Shown one piece after another: positions 12,771-23,914 of a DNA stretch of 64,000 nt. The notes beneath the pieces were generated by a model. The model did no database searches. It was not told where the DNA came from and saw nothing but the letters and a program-made list of their open reading frames with translations. Source of the stretch: Malachius bipustulatus. Lineage: Eukaryota; Arthropoda; Insecta; Coleoptera; Melyridae. The position numbers were made by a program, and so were the translations under genes. The stretch spans positions 37,771,637 through 37,835,636 of the forward strand of contig OU342632.1 in assembly GCA_910589415.1 (NCBI GenBank), given 5' to 3'. The number at the start of each line of letters is the position of its first letter. Within the stretch, counting starts at the first letter, position 1.

Positions 12771-12782
12771 ACATATAAAAAA
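12771..12782 (+). repeat. left target-site duplication of the full-length LINE
   Basis: ACATATAAAAAA here is repeated exactly at 18243-18254, just after the poly-A tail. This fixes the element's 5' end at 12783. Confidence 0.85.
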
Positions 12783-13176
12783 GGAATGAGTGGTTTTGCG
12801 CCTGAACGGAGCAACATCACTGTGCTACCTACGAGTAAATTGGTGAATTTTACCGTGTGATCTGTGAAAATAATTTTCGTTGAATCATCCACTCAATACA
12901 GTTAGGACAGTGTTTGATCCGGCGAGGGTGTTACTCCACAGGATACAGTAGATAAGTACCATAGTTTTATTATTTATTGTTTATTAAATTAATTTATACT
13001 AGCTGGTGCTCTCTTCCTTATCTCGTTTCGTTTATCGGTGAGCACACCGTTGCCAATCTCAAACAACTCACTGTGTTTTCAACGAAATGCTCTCGTACAC
13101 AAATCATATAAATAACACTTAACCATTTCACACTAGAAAATTCCTGACTACAGGGTTTTCACAAACTAATATCAAT
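12783..13176 (+). promoter_or_regulatory. LINE 5' untranslated region with presumed internal promoter
   Basis: This lies between the 5' junction and the ORF1 start. It begins GGAATGAGTGGTTTTGCGCC. Full-length LINEs of this group carry an internal promoter downstream of their first base, so one is expected here. I did not find a clear initiator or downstream promoter element, so promoter function is inferred from position only. Confidence 0.4.
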
Positions 13177-14481
13177 ATGAATCAACCACAGAGTACCCCT
13201 CCACAAAATCAGAACCAACAACAACCTAAACAAAATGGGAACAGCTATGCTAACGCAGCAAAATCACAACTATACCCAAAAAAAGATCAAGCTATAGTCC
13301 TAGACGTCGTCGATCAGTTGAAAATCAGCGACTACGTGATCGCGGTCGGAAAAATTCTAGGACCAATTAATATTTTATTTGCGTCCCGAATTTCAAAAAA
13401 TAGAATTTGCATATACCTGTCATCAACCATAATGGCACAAAATTTCGTAAGAGACCATGAGAAAATTACTATAAAAGAACAAGACATCACAGTTCGACGC
13501 CTAATTACCCCCGCAACTAGGGTAATTTTATCAAACGTCTGCCCCTCAATACCCAACGAGTTATTAGAGTCAGCACTAACAAATCTTGGTTATAAAATAG
13601 TCTCCACTATTTCTTTTCTCCGGGCCGGGATTCAAGGAGAAGAATACGGCCATGTTCTTAGTTTCCGGCGACAAGTTTACGTCCAGCCAAATGACCAGCT
13701 TACCGCTCCTGCCTCCATCCTAATAAAACACGAAAACACCGATTATAGGATATTCGTAAGTTCGGGAGAGCTAACTTGCTTCTTATGCAAGCAGCCAGGC
13801 CACAGAGCGGATCAGTGCCCTAATCAAATCTTGAGCATGACAAATCCGCCTACCGCAGATAAAGACCCACAGCCCCTAGACCAGATAGCCGCGCCAAATG
13901 AGCAACTAGAAACAGAGAATAATCTGTCCCACAATTCAGCACTATTAAACCACCCACCTGAATGTTCATCTAAGAAGAGACCAGCGTCTCAAACCACAGA
14001 ATCTTCAATAAACCAACCTCCAAACTCTAGTCCAAACCCCGGAAAAGAAAACCAGAACAATTTTGAACCTTTCATTGCTCCAACCTGTTTACCCCCAATT
14101 AAAAGAACTCATAAAAAACCAAAGATAACCTCATCATCTGAAAATATCTCCCCACTCGATGTACAACTACTACCCCTCAAACCCTTCCTAGAACAATCTT
14201 CCCCCTCCCATATACTCTCCTATGAGGAATTTGTAGACTTTCTAGAAAACGTCGCCGGTAACCCAGATCCCTTGAGTGTAGCCAAACAATACACAACAGA
14301 GGTCGAAAAGCTATTAGTAATGTTAAAGGAAACATACCCAATCCTCACACAACGCGGTCTAAAAACAAAATTTTCAAAGCTACAAAAGAAAATTCTCAGG
14401 CAATTAACCGAAAACCCAAACGACACTCTGGAAGACTCCTCAGACCTTGACACAGACCACTCACAACAAAGTTCCTTTTAA
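13177..14481 (+). CDS. LINE ORF1 protein (Gag-like, CCHC zinc knuckle)
   Basis: This 434-aa protein is the nucleic-acid-binding partner of the retrotransposon; in this group ORF1 proteins coat the element RNA. Residues 1-25 are rich in Gln, Asn and Pro. About 40-190 form a region of the kind that holds RRM-like folds in related ORF1 proteins (judged by pattern only). One zinc knuckle follows with C201, C204, H209 and C214 (C-x2-C-x4-H-x4-C). Residues ~220-330 are rich in Pro, Ser and Asn and look disordered, and the tail is charged. Many I-type ORF1 proteins have two or three knuckles; only one is visible here. The frame is intact. The start is the first ATG of the frame, after a 394-base leader. 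The stop TAA is followed in the same frame by ORF2. Confidence 0.88.
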   Translation: MNQPQSTPPQNQNQQQPKQNGNSYANAAKSQLYPKKDQAIVLDVVDQLKISDYVIAVGKILGPINILFASRISKNRICIYLSSTIMAQNFVRDHEKITIKEQDITVRRLITPATRVILSNVCPSIPNELLESALTNLGYKIVSTISFLRAGIQGEEYGHVLSFRRQVYVQPNDQLTAPASILIKHENTDYRIFVSSGELTCFLCKQPGHRADQCPNQILSMTNPPTADKDPQPLDQIAAPNEQLETENNLSHNSALLNHPPECSSKKRPASQTTESSINQPPNSSPNPGKENQNNFEPFIAPTCLPPIKRTHKKPKITSSSENISPLDVQLLPLKPFLEQSSPSHILSYEEFVDFLENVAGNPDPLSVAKQYTTEVEKLLVMLKETYPILTQRGLKTKFSKLQKKILRQLTENPNDTLEDSSDLDTDHSQQSSF

Positions 14482-17400
14482 AATCTCGCTTTCTCGACTT
14501 TCATCCTTCAATGGAATACCAATGGGTATTTCGCCCACCTGGAAAAACTTAACCTCTTGATCGGAAAAGACAAACCAGTCATTATTTGTTTACAGGAAAC
14601 CAACCTTAAAAAAGACACAACTATCAGAGGCTATACCTGCTATTCAAAGAATAGAACAGATTATAGAAAAGCAAGCGGCGGAGTTGCCTCCTTCGTGAGT
14701 GTAGCATACCCTTCTAACAAGATTGCGCTGGTGACAGAACTCGAAGCTGTGGCTTTCTCCATGCAAGTGATAAAAATACCAAAATACATATATTTAATGT
14801 ATACATACCCCCCGGCGCGGAACTCGATCGGTGTCAGCTCAGAGACCTCTTTAAACAAATTCCTTCCCCACGCATTATTTTAGGAGATTTCAATGCACAT
14901 AATGTGGTCTTTGGCTGCCAGGATACAAACTTTAGAGGTAGGCTTCTAGAACAACACTTCGATCAAGCAAATCTCACTCTCCTAAACACAGGAGCCCCCA
15001 CTAGATTCAATGCCTTCAATGGAAGCTTTAGTGCCATCGACTTAGCCGTTTGTTCTACAACTCTGACTCCCCGATTAAACTGGAAGACACATAACCACCT
15101 GTACGGTAGCGACCATTTTCCCATAAGGATAGGCGGAAACCTAATCGAGCAACCTACCCCCAATATACAATTCTCTAAATGGAATATCAAACACGCACAT
15201 TGGACACCCTTTTCTGAGGAAATTGATAATAATCTGCATCTTGTAAAACACCTAGAAAACAATATAAACGTCTCTGTCACAAACTTTACTGAAATTGTCA
15301 AAAATTCTGCACAAAATCATATCGGAAAATCCACCTTCCCAATAAATCGTAATCCCGTCCCCTGGTGGAATGAAGAATGTGCCACAGCAGTAAGAGACAG
15401 TAAACGCGCATTCAACAGATTTAAAAGACACAACACCCTAGAAAACCTACTAGCGTTTAAAAAACTTAGAGCCCGCGCCCGTTTCACGTTGAAAACAAAT
15501 AAGAAAACTTCTTGGAGGGAGTATGTGTCATCCATCAGCCCCTCTACAACCACCTCCGAAGTGTGGAATAAAATTAGGAAGATGCGAGCTGTGAAGGCCG
15601 CTACCTCTTTCAGTTTAGTAAATGAACAATCCCAACTAGTTAGTTCAGAAATAGAGGTCGCGGAGACTCTCGCCGATCAGTTCCGCGCGAATTCAAGCAA
15701 CGCAAACTTCGATAATGGTTTTCTGATGCGAAAAGTTACCGAGGAACGAAACAAAGCCTATAATCTCGATAATAATCGTGAGCACCCTATAAATATTGCG
15801 TTGACCTTTGGGGAACTTGAGGAGGCTCTCATATCCACAGGAGATTCCTGTGCCGGACCAGATGATATCCCTTATTGCTTCCTAAGGCACCTATCTCAAA
15901 AAGCTAAAGAAATCCTTTTAAGTATTTATAACCAAATATGGTTGAAACACGAATTTCCCCCAACCTGGTCTGAATCGCATGTCATCCCGTTTCTGAAGCC
16001 TGGCAAACCTAACCACCAAAAATCTTCCTTCCGGCCCATTTCTCTTACATGCACGATGTGTAAACTGCTAGAGAAAATCATCAATAATCGCCTTACCTGG
16101 CATCTTGAGGAGCTCAACCTGCTGCATACTGCTCAAAACGGTTTCAGAAAGCACCGATCGACAACCGACAGCATAGTGCAATTAGAGTCGGAGATCCATG
16201 AAGCCATGGCCAACAAACAAAAACTCGTAGCAGTCTTTTTCGACTTAGAAAAGGCCTACGATATGACCTGGACCCACCCTATTCTAGTACAGCTCGAGAA
16301 CTGGGGACTGTCTGGAAATATACTTGCCTTTATAAAAAATTTCCTGGATAACAGAACATTTAAAGTGAAAATAAACAACACTTTATCCAAAAGTAGGAAA
16401 CTAGAAAATGGCGTCCCCCAAGGGTCTATAATAAGTCCCACCCTGTTCCTCGTAGCTATTAATAACTCAGTTAATAAACTGAAACAGCCGGTTCGGAGTA
16501 GTATGTACGCGGATGATATTCTCATTTACCTTAAAGGAAAAAACACTAAATATATGCAAAAAACTCTCCAAACTGCCTTGTTCGGTATGCAACAATGGAG
16601 CAACCAAACAGGGTTCAAATTCTCAGCTCTCAAGACACATTGTGTATGTTTCAGCAAGGGAAAAGTCGTAGAATCTCCTCTTCTTCGACTCAATGGTAGA
16701 AGCCTCGCGTTTTTAGATCAAATAAAATACCTCGGCGTTGTGTTTGACAGCAGATTAAACTGGAAACGGCATGTTGATCAGATCAAGGTGGGGTTCAGTG
16801 GTGGCTTGAACCTGATGAGAGTCCTCTCTAGTCACTCCTGGGGGGCCGACAGCACCACTCTGCTTTTAATATACAAGAGTTTGATCAGATCTAGGATCGA
16901 CTACGGAATTGCCTCCTATGCATCCGCCAGAAAATCATATCGAAAAGTGATCGAAACCATACAAACCACAGCTTTGAGAATTGCCACCGGGGCTTTCTGT
17001 ACAACTCCAACTCAAAGTTTGTTCGCACTTACGGGCGAAATGCCTCTAGTTTATCGAGGCAAACTTGCAACTCTAATTATGCGGCGAATGCATCCCAATA
17101 CCCCAAGAGTCGAAGCTACCCCCAATTACTCACTAGCAACTTCAAATCCCTCTTTGACTCAAACTCTAATATTACTCCTCCTATTTACGAAAGAATACGC
17201 CGCATGGAAATGGAATTACATATCCGCATTCCAAGATCAAAAACACCTCCTCCCCACTCTCCACCCCCTTGGACGTTGAATAAACCACAAATAAACCTCT
17301 CGCTCACAAGATTCAATAAAGTCACAACTGGCCATCAATCGCTTACTACACACTTCAAAAAACTTATCTCCCAATACCCTGGATATATAGAAATATACAC

Positions 17401-18178
17401 AGATGGATCTAAATCTGATGGAAAAGTGTCCTGTGCTGTAATTACTCCTACAGAGGAATGGGGATATCGACTACCAAGCTCATGCAGTAGTTTCACAGCT
17501 GAGCTGTATGCTATCCTTAAAGCCATAGAAATCATAAATGCCTCTCCCGTACATCGTTACGTCATCTGCTCAGATTCATTGAGTTCACTCACGGCCTTAA
17601 AGCAGCTCTACCCCAAAAATCCACTGGTAAAACTCATAAAAGCTAGACTAGCAGAGAGCTCAAACAGAACTCTCTTTATTTTTTCTCCTTCACACGTTGG
17701 CATCGAGGGAAATGAGAGGGCAGACAGGCTAGCAAAGATAACAGCCGCGTCAGAACACCAACAAATTACCAATGTCCACTTTCCCAATGACCACAGATCA
17801 CTCATCAAAACGGAAATCCAGGGACTGTGGCAAGACGAATGGAACAGAAGCCAATCTCACCTGAGGACAATCAAACCCTCTGTCACAAGTAAGTTACCCC
17901 TACCTGAACTCAGGTACGACCAGGTAAAACTGAGCAGAATAAGACTGGGCCACACTAGACTCACTCACGCCTTCTTACTATCCAGACAGAACCCTCCTAC
18001 CTGTACCACATGCAACATTTCACTGACCATGCACCATATCATGTTCGCGTGTCCAGATCTGCAACCACCGAGAGACAGACACAGAATCGGGACTTCCAGC
18101 GAAATCCTAAATGACCCAGAACGTATCAGCGATCTTATAGACTTCCTAAAGGCAGCTAATGTCTACAACCTGATATAG
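14482..18178 (+). CDS. LINE ORF2 polyprotein: endonuclease, reverse transcriptase, RNase H (two frame breaks)
   Basis: ORF2 nicks target DNA and copies the element RNA. The endonuclease is visible as LQWNTNGYF (from 14506), CLQET with the catalytic Glu, GDFNAHN (near 14885) and GSDHFPI (near 15102). The reverse transcriptase shows FRPIS, QNGFRKHRST, FDLEKAYD (near 16238), GVPQGS and YADD (near 16505). RNase H shows TDGSKSDG (near 17400), AELYAI, CSDSLSS and GNERADR (near 17708), so its acidic residues are all present. A C-terminal CTTC...H...C motif lies at 18002-18052. Two one-base losses break the frame, at the C run 14808-14813 and the C run 17101-17104. Apart from these the protein would be about 1230 aa, normal for the family. 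No in-frame ATG lies between the ORF1 stop and the endonuclease start. Confidence 0.88.
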
Positions 18179-18242
18179 AGAACGGATCCAGCTGCTAATA
18201 ACCCACAGAGGTTGATGCAGCATAATTTAGGGGAAAAAAAAA
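18179..18242 (+). other. LINE 3' untranslated region and poly-A tail
   Basis: A very short trailer follows the ORF2 stop and ends in GGGG followed by an A run. The A run merges into the right target-site duplication. Confidence 0.75.
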
Positions 18243-18254
18243 ACATATAAAAAA
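18243..18254 (+). repeat. right target-site duplication of the full-length LINE
   Basis: ACATATAAAAAA is identical to 12771-12782. Because the element ends in A, the exact left edge of this copy is uncertain by a base or two. Confidence 0.85.
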
Positions 18255-19820
18255 CTACGCATCGGATTAATAAAATGGGCAAATAATGAAATAAATAAAA
18301 ATCCAATAATAGAAAAACTCCAGCCAAGTAGGAAATCTTAAGTGAGAATTGCAGATTCCAATTTTATGACTGAAACTTCATAGAGAAAATTGCTCCCCTT
18401 TTTCTAAAAAAAATATAACAGACAAATCATACGTATTTTTTCCCAAAAAATCCGAATCTGTAATAAAAAATTAGTTTCAACTAACTAAATTTTCAAATTT
18501 TCTCCTTCTTCTCTCCTAAATGGGGTAAGGGGGAGGTAGAAAATCCGTTGTATTTTCAACACTAAAGGCGTGAAAAGTCAAGTTTTAAAAATATACTTAC
18601 AGTAATCTAACTCAAAACTGTAAATATAGAAGAAGTCTATATTCATGACATATGTAGGTACAAAGAAAACACAAAAATAAAGCTGTAATAATTTATTACG
18701 TCATACATTGTATGTTACGAATTTTCATCTAAAATTTCCCGCACTTTGTGTAGTAGAGTGGCCGGTTTGTTATATAGGCGAGAGTTCATAATTCATCGAA
18801 GAAGACGATATTGGAAGGGAAATCCTTATAAAAATGCTAATGCAATTCACACTATGACTGTGTAATATATGGAAAATACATTTCGATACGTAGTGATGCG
18901 AACATGGAACGTCGACAAACGAGAAAATAGTCAAGTCGACGAAGAGTCAATTTCTGCATCTTACGACGTAGGATGGCATATTTTATGTCTTGCCGATCAG
19001 CCGCAGATGTTGGCAGATATTTAAATAGGAAAAACATCATAATCAGAGTATACTTATTTCTATAAATGCAGCGTTTTGCATGCCAAAAGACGACCCTTCT
19101 GCTGCAAATTTGTTTTGTATTGTTGCGGTTTGAGCGCATTTGTAACCATTTGTAAGCATAACTAGCTGTACACGTAAAACAGCAGCAAGTTTACTATCAA
19201 AGTTTAAAATTAGTTTTCCTCTACCAACGGTCCCGAAAACTCAGCTCAACTCGATTTTAAAACTCTAATAAATTCTTAATGAGCTTGTACGATCGTTTTT
19301 ACAATAATATTATTCATGCCCGGCGTCAGAGTTAATATAAGTTCTATTATCTGTTGAAGTATTGACAAGAGGACATCAGAGACAACGAAAGGTCAAAACG
19401 AGCTCGTCCTGTAAATTTCATTACGCTATCCTGAACTTTATTGCTTCAGTATCGTACGTTTTTATCGAAACAAAGGTTGTTCTTTTTACTCTGGAACGTT
19501 TTCGTAGCACATACTGAAACTTTATTGTCGAAGTTGAAATAAGAGGAAATTACAATTTAAGCTTCTGGGATCAATGGTCTTCCCTTGACGGTTAAAAAGG
19601 AATAAAACTGTAATTATTTAAACGAAATGGCTTCATTGGATGGAAGAAGCTTAGAAATGTTATGATAATTGGCCGTTTACCCGCTTATCTGACGTAGTTT
19701 GTGATGAAATCTGTCTTTTCATGCAGATCTTCTGTAAAACATAAAATTCCAATGAGTCATGATTTTGTTTGAAGATTCATGAAATGTGTAAAGGACATGC
19801 CATGTACGGGCATGCATGAA
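18255..19820. other. intergenic AT-rich DNA
   Basis: No gene is supported. The 95-codon minus frame at 18852-19139 has no recognisable domain. Confidence 0.5.
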
Positions 19821-20084
19821 TTAATTCTTGTAGAAAATTGAAGAGAAGATTTTCAGATAAAGTGAACCGAATTCGACTGCGGTGATTTGGGAAATTTCTT
19901 TTGAAAGGCAATTTTGTATATTTTTATCGAATGTTTCATAAATTTTAAATATATCTTCATTTGTTAAAGCTCCGAGTTCATCATACTCTTCTCGGACAAA
20001 TTCTGAAGCCGATTTTTTTCTATGAACTAGCCTTTCGCTGATTTTCCCCAATATAAATCTTTTTATAGAGTTTATCTTTCCCAT
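19821..20084 (-). CDS. hypothetical ORF, 87 aa
   Basis: I do not recognise this protein. It is charged and looks more protein-like than the random frames around it (mixed Glu, Lys, Asp, Ile, with a possible helical stretch from SASEFVREEYDELGALTNED). There is no signal peptide or membrane segment. It lies 105 bases downstream of another minus-strand ORF (20190-20510) and the two could be exons of one gene, but I see no clean intron joining them. It may equally be a chance frame. Confidence 0.25.
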   Translation of the reverse strand: MGKINSIKRFILGKISERLVHRKKSASEFVREEYDELGALTNEDIFKIYETFDKNIQNCLSKEISQITAVEFGSLYLKIFSSIFYKN

Positions 20085-20189
20085 TCACGTTAAATGTCTA
20101 ACTTTAAAAAAGCACAGTAAGCTCATTGTCCAAACTTATTTCTTGACAGAAATCCTCAAACTGCCTCAAGATAATTCTCATTGAACACG

Positions 20190-20510
20190 CTAAACATTGC
20201 TAAACGTTATTTGCGGCAATGTTGATTCTTCATTATTTTTTTGATAAGTTGTTGATGATTTTTCCGCCTTCAGAAATCCAAGAAAGCTTGGGATGCCCAA
20301 TAAAATAATAATTAAGTAAGTTACTATTATATTTTGATCATAGTTAAAGGAATCCATTCTTTTATTCAAAATAATATCCATTATTTTCAATAAGCTTTGC
20401 TTCATGACCAGTTTCAATAATTTATAATCAAAAGTGTCTAAAGATGATGCAATAATTTTGAACTTAGGGGTATGTAGGTTACAGTGTATGTAGTTTTCGC
20501 AACTTACCAT
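20190..20510 (-). CDS. hypothetical ORF, 106 aa, one possible membrane segment
   Basis: I do not recognise this protein. It has one strongly hydrophobic stretch around residues 62-79 (TYLIIILLGIPSFLGFL) that could span a membrane, followed by a polar Ser/Thr/Asn-rich tail. The ATG is followed at once by GTAAGT, so the start could instead be the end of an exon at a splice donor. It may be part of a decayed gene together with 19821-20084. Low confidence. Confidence 0.22.
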   Translation of the reverse strand: MVSCENYIHCNLHTPKFKIIASSLDTFDYKLLKLVMKQSLLKIMDIILNKRMDSFNYDQNIIVTYLIIILLGIPSFLGFLKAEKSSTTYQKNNEESTLPQITFSNV

Positions 20511-23456
20511 AACATCACAATATACATAAGCTGCAACGTTAATGAAGATTTTAGTTAAAGTTTTCTGAACTTTGATAGTGCTTTACATTTCTGCTAGCTA
20601 ACTGAATCAAATTTTGTAACTTTGTCAAAAATAAAATAAACATCGCATCTCTTACAGTAGAAAACAAAAACAAAATCATGTCTTTTTAAACTAAGAATTT
20701 TTTTAATATGGTTTAAAAAACGTTCCTAGCGGACGAATTCGATTCGGCCTGCCGGACTGAAATGTTTTCATTTTTACAACCGACGGCGGTTGACAGTTTT
20801 CCCCGTGCTTGTTAATATTGTTAAAATATACTGCCCACGGCCTGAAAATTATTTCACCGCATTTCCATAATAAAACCAATCCTGTTCTGCAATTTCACAA
20901 TAATTGTCACCTAAAAATTCATAATGAAGATTAGGAGTTTTGGTAGCAGAAATTTGTTTTGGCCCATTTGGCCCATTTGTTCCATTTACGAGTGTACGTA
21001 AATACGAGAATACGCTAAAAGGACAAATATTTCCTAACATCACGAATCCTGAGATGTTAAAGAACTTGAAAGTACCTACTTCGGATAATCACTTCCAGAA
21101 CTATATGTAGAAATGAAAGCGCATTTAACTTGCTGTTTATATGCGCGACAAGAGAACTTACGGGAACTTCTAAGAACGAAATGGAAGCGTCGTATTCCTT
21201 TTGAGCTTGTACTTTTCCTGATTAAGTGAGCATTTTATAAAAAAATACGTAACGGTTTTTTCATAGTTATTTTACACAGATATCAGTTTATTTTAGAGTA
21301 CCTTTTTAAAGAATTGTATAAATAAATCACGGGATAAATAGGCATTTGTATAATGTCTTTAGTAGGTAAGTAAGCACTTAGAACATTTTCTAGCGCAGTA
21401 AATATTTTAAGTAAACTCTTAGACACCATCAGCGATATTGGATAGGGTCAATCTTTTTCAAACAGACTGAGGGCAGCGGTAAAGTGAACCGCTTCCGTCG
21501 AGGGTAAATATAATAAACTAACTTGTTTTTATAGCAGATATTGATTTCTAGCTTTAATAATATGTTTCCATCTCTACCTATCTAATATAGCAAGTATATT
21601 TTCTATCCTTGGAGTTTGAGAGTCTGATATAGTAGACTTGGAGAATACAACAGTCCAGATTTCCTATCGCGGTCTTTGTATGTGTTTATTTTATCTCGCC
21701 AGGATGCAGGATATAGCTTCAGTCAACTCTCTGTTTCTATATCTTGCCAGTTTGGGTTTATTTTTATCCACTTTCTCTATTGTTGATGTCACAATGTCAG
21801 AGAAACTTTATTCCGAAGTATCATATATGAATGCGAAAAACGTTTTCTTTATTACAATGGTTATCCGAAGTATATCTATCCATTATTAAAATATATTATA
21901 TAAATTGATGAAAGTGTATATCTTTCTTTAATGTCTTTCGCATACTCGTAAAAATAATTTTTGAAAAGATTTTGGTTTTAAAGTTTATCGAAACAAAGTT
22001 TAGGTTAAGATTGTTTGAACTTTCTTTCATATTTTTGAATGAAAAATAAAATTATCTCTTTCATTGAAATTTTCAAAACATCTTCTGCTGAATATTCTAT
22101 ACACAGTATTTATTCCGTTGGATGCCTCGAAGGCCTATTTTAATCCCCGCTGAAGTATATTCTGTGGACATAATTAAATATTTCCCAGGCCACAATAACA
22201 GGGCACGGAAATCAGCCTCTTGTTGTGGGCTTTCGCGGAGGATAAATTAGGATTAACCGAATCCTTGTTTGCTAAATAAGCTACACAAGGAACCGCTGAG
22301 TTCACTTTGAAGCTTATCGAATTGCTAATTTCAGCATACTAATGACAAACGTAAGTTATTCTTTTTCGCAAATTGGCCTTGTTTTCTGCCTTAGTTCTTT
22401 CCGGTGCGAGGAGTTTGGAAACGAAGTTTCCAGAGACAGATTACTTTCACAGTTTCCTATAACTACAGAAATTTGGTGCAGGTTTTCTCAAATGTTATTC
22501 ATCAACATCACAAGACATTATTTCAGACAATATTTTATGAAAAAAGGTATCGAATTCGCTTTAGCTAACAGAAAAACGGTTCAAATCAAGGACAGACTAA
22601 CAGTTCAACCTTGTTCGATTAACTAAGCATAAGTCTAGTCTGTCTAGTTTTCGAATTCCAACCCACTTCTTTCATCCCCACTAACGACGTTTTAATTTCG
22701 AATTATTCCGGAATATTTGGTGTTCGGTCATTCAGAGATTCTTGAGTGATGTAGTCGTCGAATCTGGCCGGGAAGAGATCAGGAACGGAAGGACGGCATG
22801 GGCAACGGATCGTGGATATCTAGCCTCTCTGCAGGCAGATAGCGGAGATTTCCGAGCCATTGTGTCCGTTCTTTATTGGCGTTGCCTGCTGCCTTCCACT
22901 TCTTCTCTTCCACTCCAGTTTGTGTGTTGTTGGATTCGAATTATGGGCACCATTTGCTTTATGTTTTTCACCGTTTAACTGTGAAGAAGGAGCACAAAAG
23001 ATACAAAAAGGACTGATGTCTGATAATATCTCCCTCCAGCTGTTCCAAGAGGGATTAAGAATGTACTCGCAGGTCCTAGTTAATCAAGAACTTTATATTA
23101 AATTTATTGAAGTATAAAAAGTGGAGTATTTCCGTTATCGATATGTCCAAAAACTTATACACAGAACAGGAGGCAAAATCAACAATTTTTAAGTTCTAGA
23201 GATTTTATGACTTTTTGTTGTTAATCCCAGACCCAGCCTATAATTTTTTTTATTTTTTTTATTTTTTACCTATAATAATGATCATAAAATGACCATTTTT
23301 CAGTTTATAAAAAAATACAGTAAGAATACTATTAGATTAATTCTGGACAAAACAATAAAACATTTGCAAAAGAAACGCCAGTGGAAATGGAATTAAATCA
23401 AGACACTTTGACATTTTTTAAAGAAAAAATCCAAGTAAGGGTCTCTGGTTGGACCC
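20511..23456. other. intergenic AT-rich DNA
   Basis: No gene is supported. A GC-richer block lies at about 22130-22260 and another at 22740-22930 (with frames of 78 and 85 codons and no known domain). Both could be conserved non-coding sequence. Confidence 0.5.
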
Positions 23457-23460
23457 TATC

Positions 23461-23912
23461 CTGGGTGTCTTTTTGAAAAAAATCCAACCTGAATAAGTCC
23501 GTTGGTGTTTTGTTTCAAATTTGGTGTCAAAAGCTATCTCGCGAGAAACAAAAATTAACCTGTCTCAGGATTTTCCTCAAAAAAAAAACATCAACTCCAA
23601 CTCTTCCCTCGCTGAGATACCCACAAATTAACTAATTATGGTAGTAAAAAATGACACAAACTTAAAAAATATTTGTACAGTCGCATAGAGATTACCGTTT
23701 AAATGAGGGGTGACTTTCCCCCTTTCCGTTTAAAACTCTTGAGACAGAGGAGGCTGCTGAGGCTAGGGGTTTGTTGCCTCAAGTTTAAATTTGGTGTCAA
23801 AAGGTGTCCCTCAAGAAACAAACATTTAACTGTCACAGGATTTTCCTCAAAACATCAAAACAAAACAGCAACGGAATTATTCATGGTGGATAGTCTTCAA
23901 AAAGACACCCAG
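23461..23912. mobile_element. MITE-like element with CTGGGTGTCTTTTTGAA ends
   Basis: The left end CTGGGTGTCTTTTTGAA at 23461 is matched by TTCAAAAAGACACCCAG ending at 23912, an inverted repeat of 17 bases. TA follows the right end; the left flank reads TATC. The ends resemble the TACAGGGTGTC ends elsewhere in the window. Inside, a segment of about 90 bases is present twice in direct orientation. It encodes no protein; the ORF at 23703-23924 is incidental. Confidence 0.75.
23500..23860 (+). repeat. internal direct duplication (about 23500-23590 and 23768-23860)
   Basis: TTGGTGTCAAAAG, then GAGAAACAAA or AAGAAACAAA, then CAGGATTTTCCTCAAAA occur in the same order in both copies. The copies have diverged and are separated by about 180 bases, inside the element 23461-23912. 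Confidence 0.7.
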
Positions 23913-23914
23913 TA

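Larger units (their letters stand above)
12783..18242 (+). mobile_element. full-length I-superfamily-like non-LTR retrotransposon (LINE)
   Basis: The element is about 5.46 kb and bounded by an exact 12-bp target-site duplication. In order it has a 394-base 5' untranslated region, ORF1 (CCHC protein), ORF2 (AP endonuclease, reverse transcriptase, RNase H, Cys/His motif), a short 3' untranslated region of about 55 bases and a poly-A run ending at about 18242. An RNase H domain downstream of an AP endonuclease and reverse transcriptase is typical of the I superfamily and its relatives. The perfect duplication, intact 5' end and uninterrupted ORF1 mark a young insertion. Both ORFs are relatively rich in C compared with the surrounding DNA. 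The exact clade is not settled; a phylogeny of the reverse transcriptase would decide it. Confidence 0.9.

Noticed and set aside
13332..13556. Minus-strand frames within the LINE ORFs (also 14220-14453, 14963-15553, 15926-16525, 17335-17808)
   Set aside because: They are antisense shadows of ORF1 and ORF2, which are supported by motifs.
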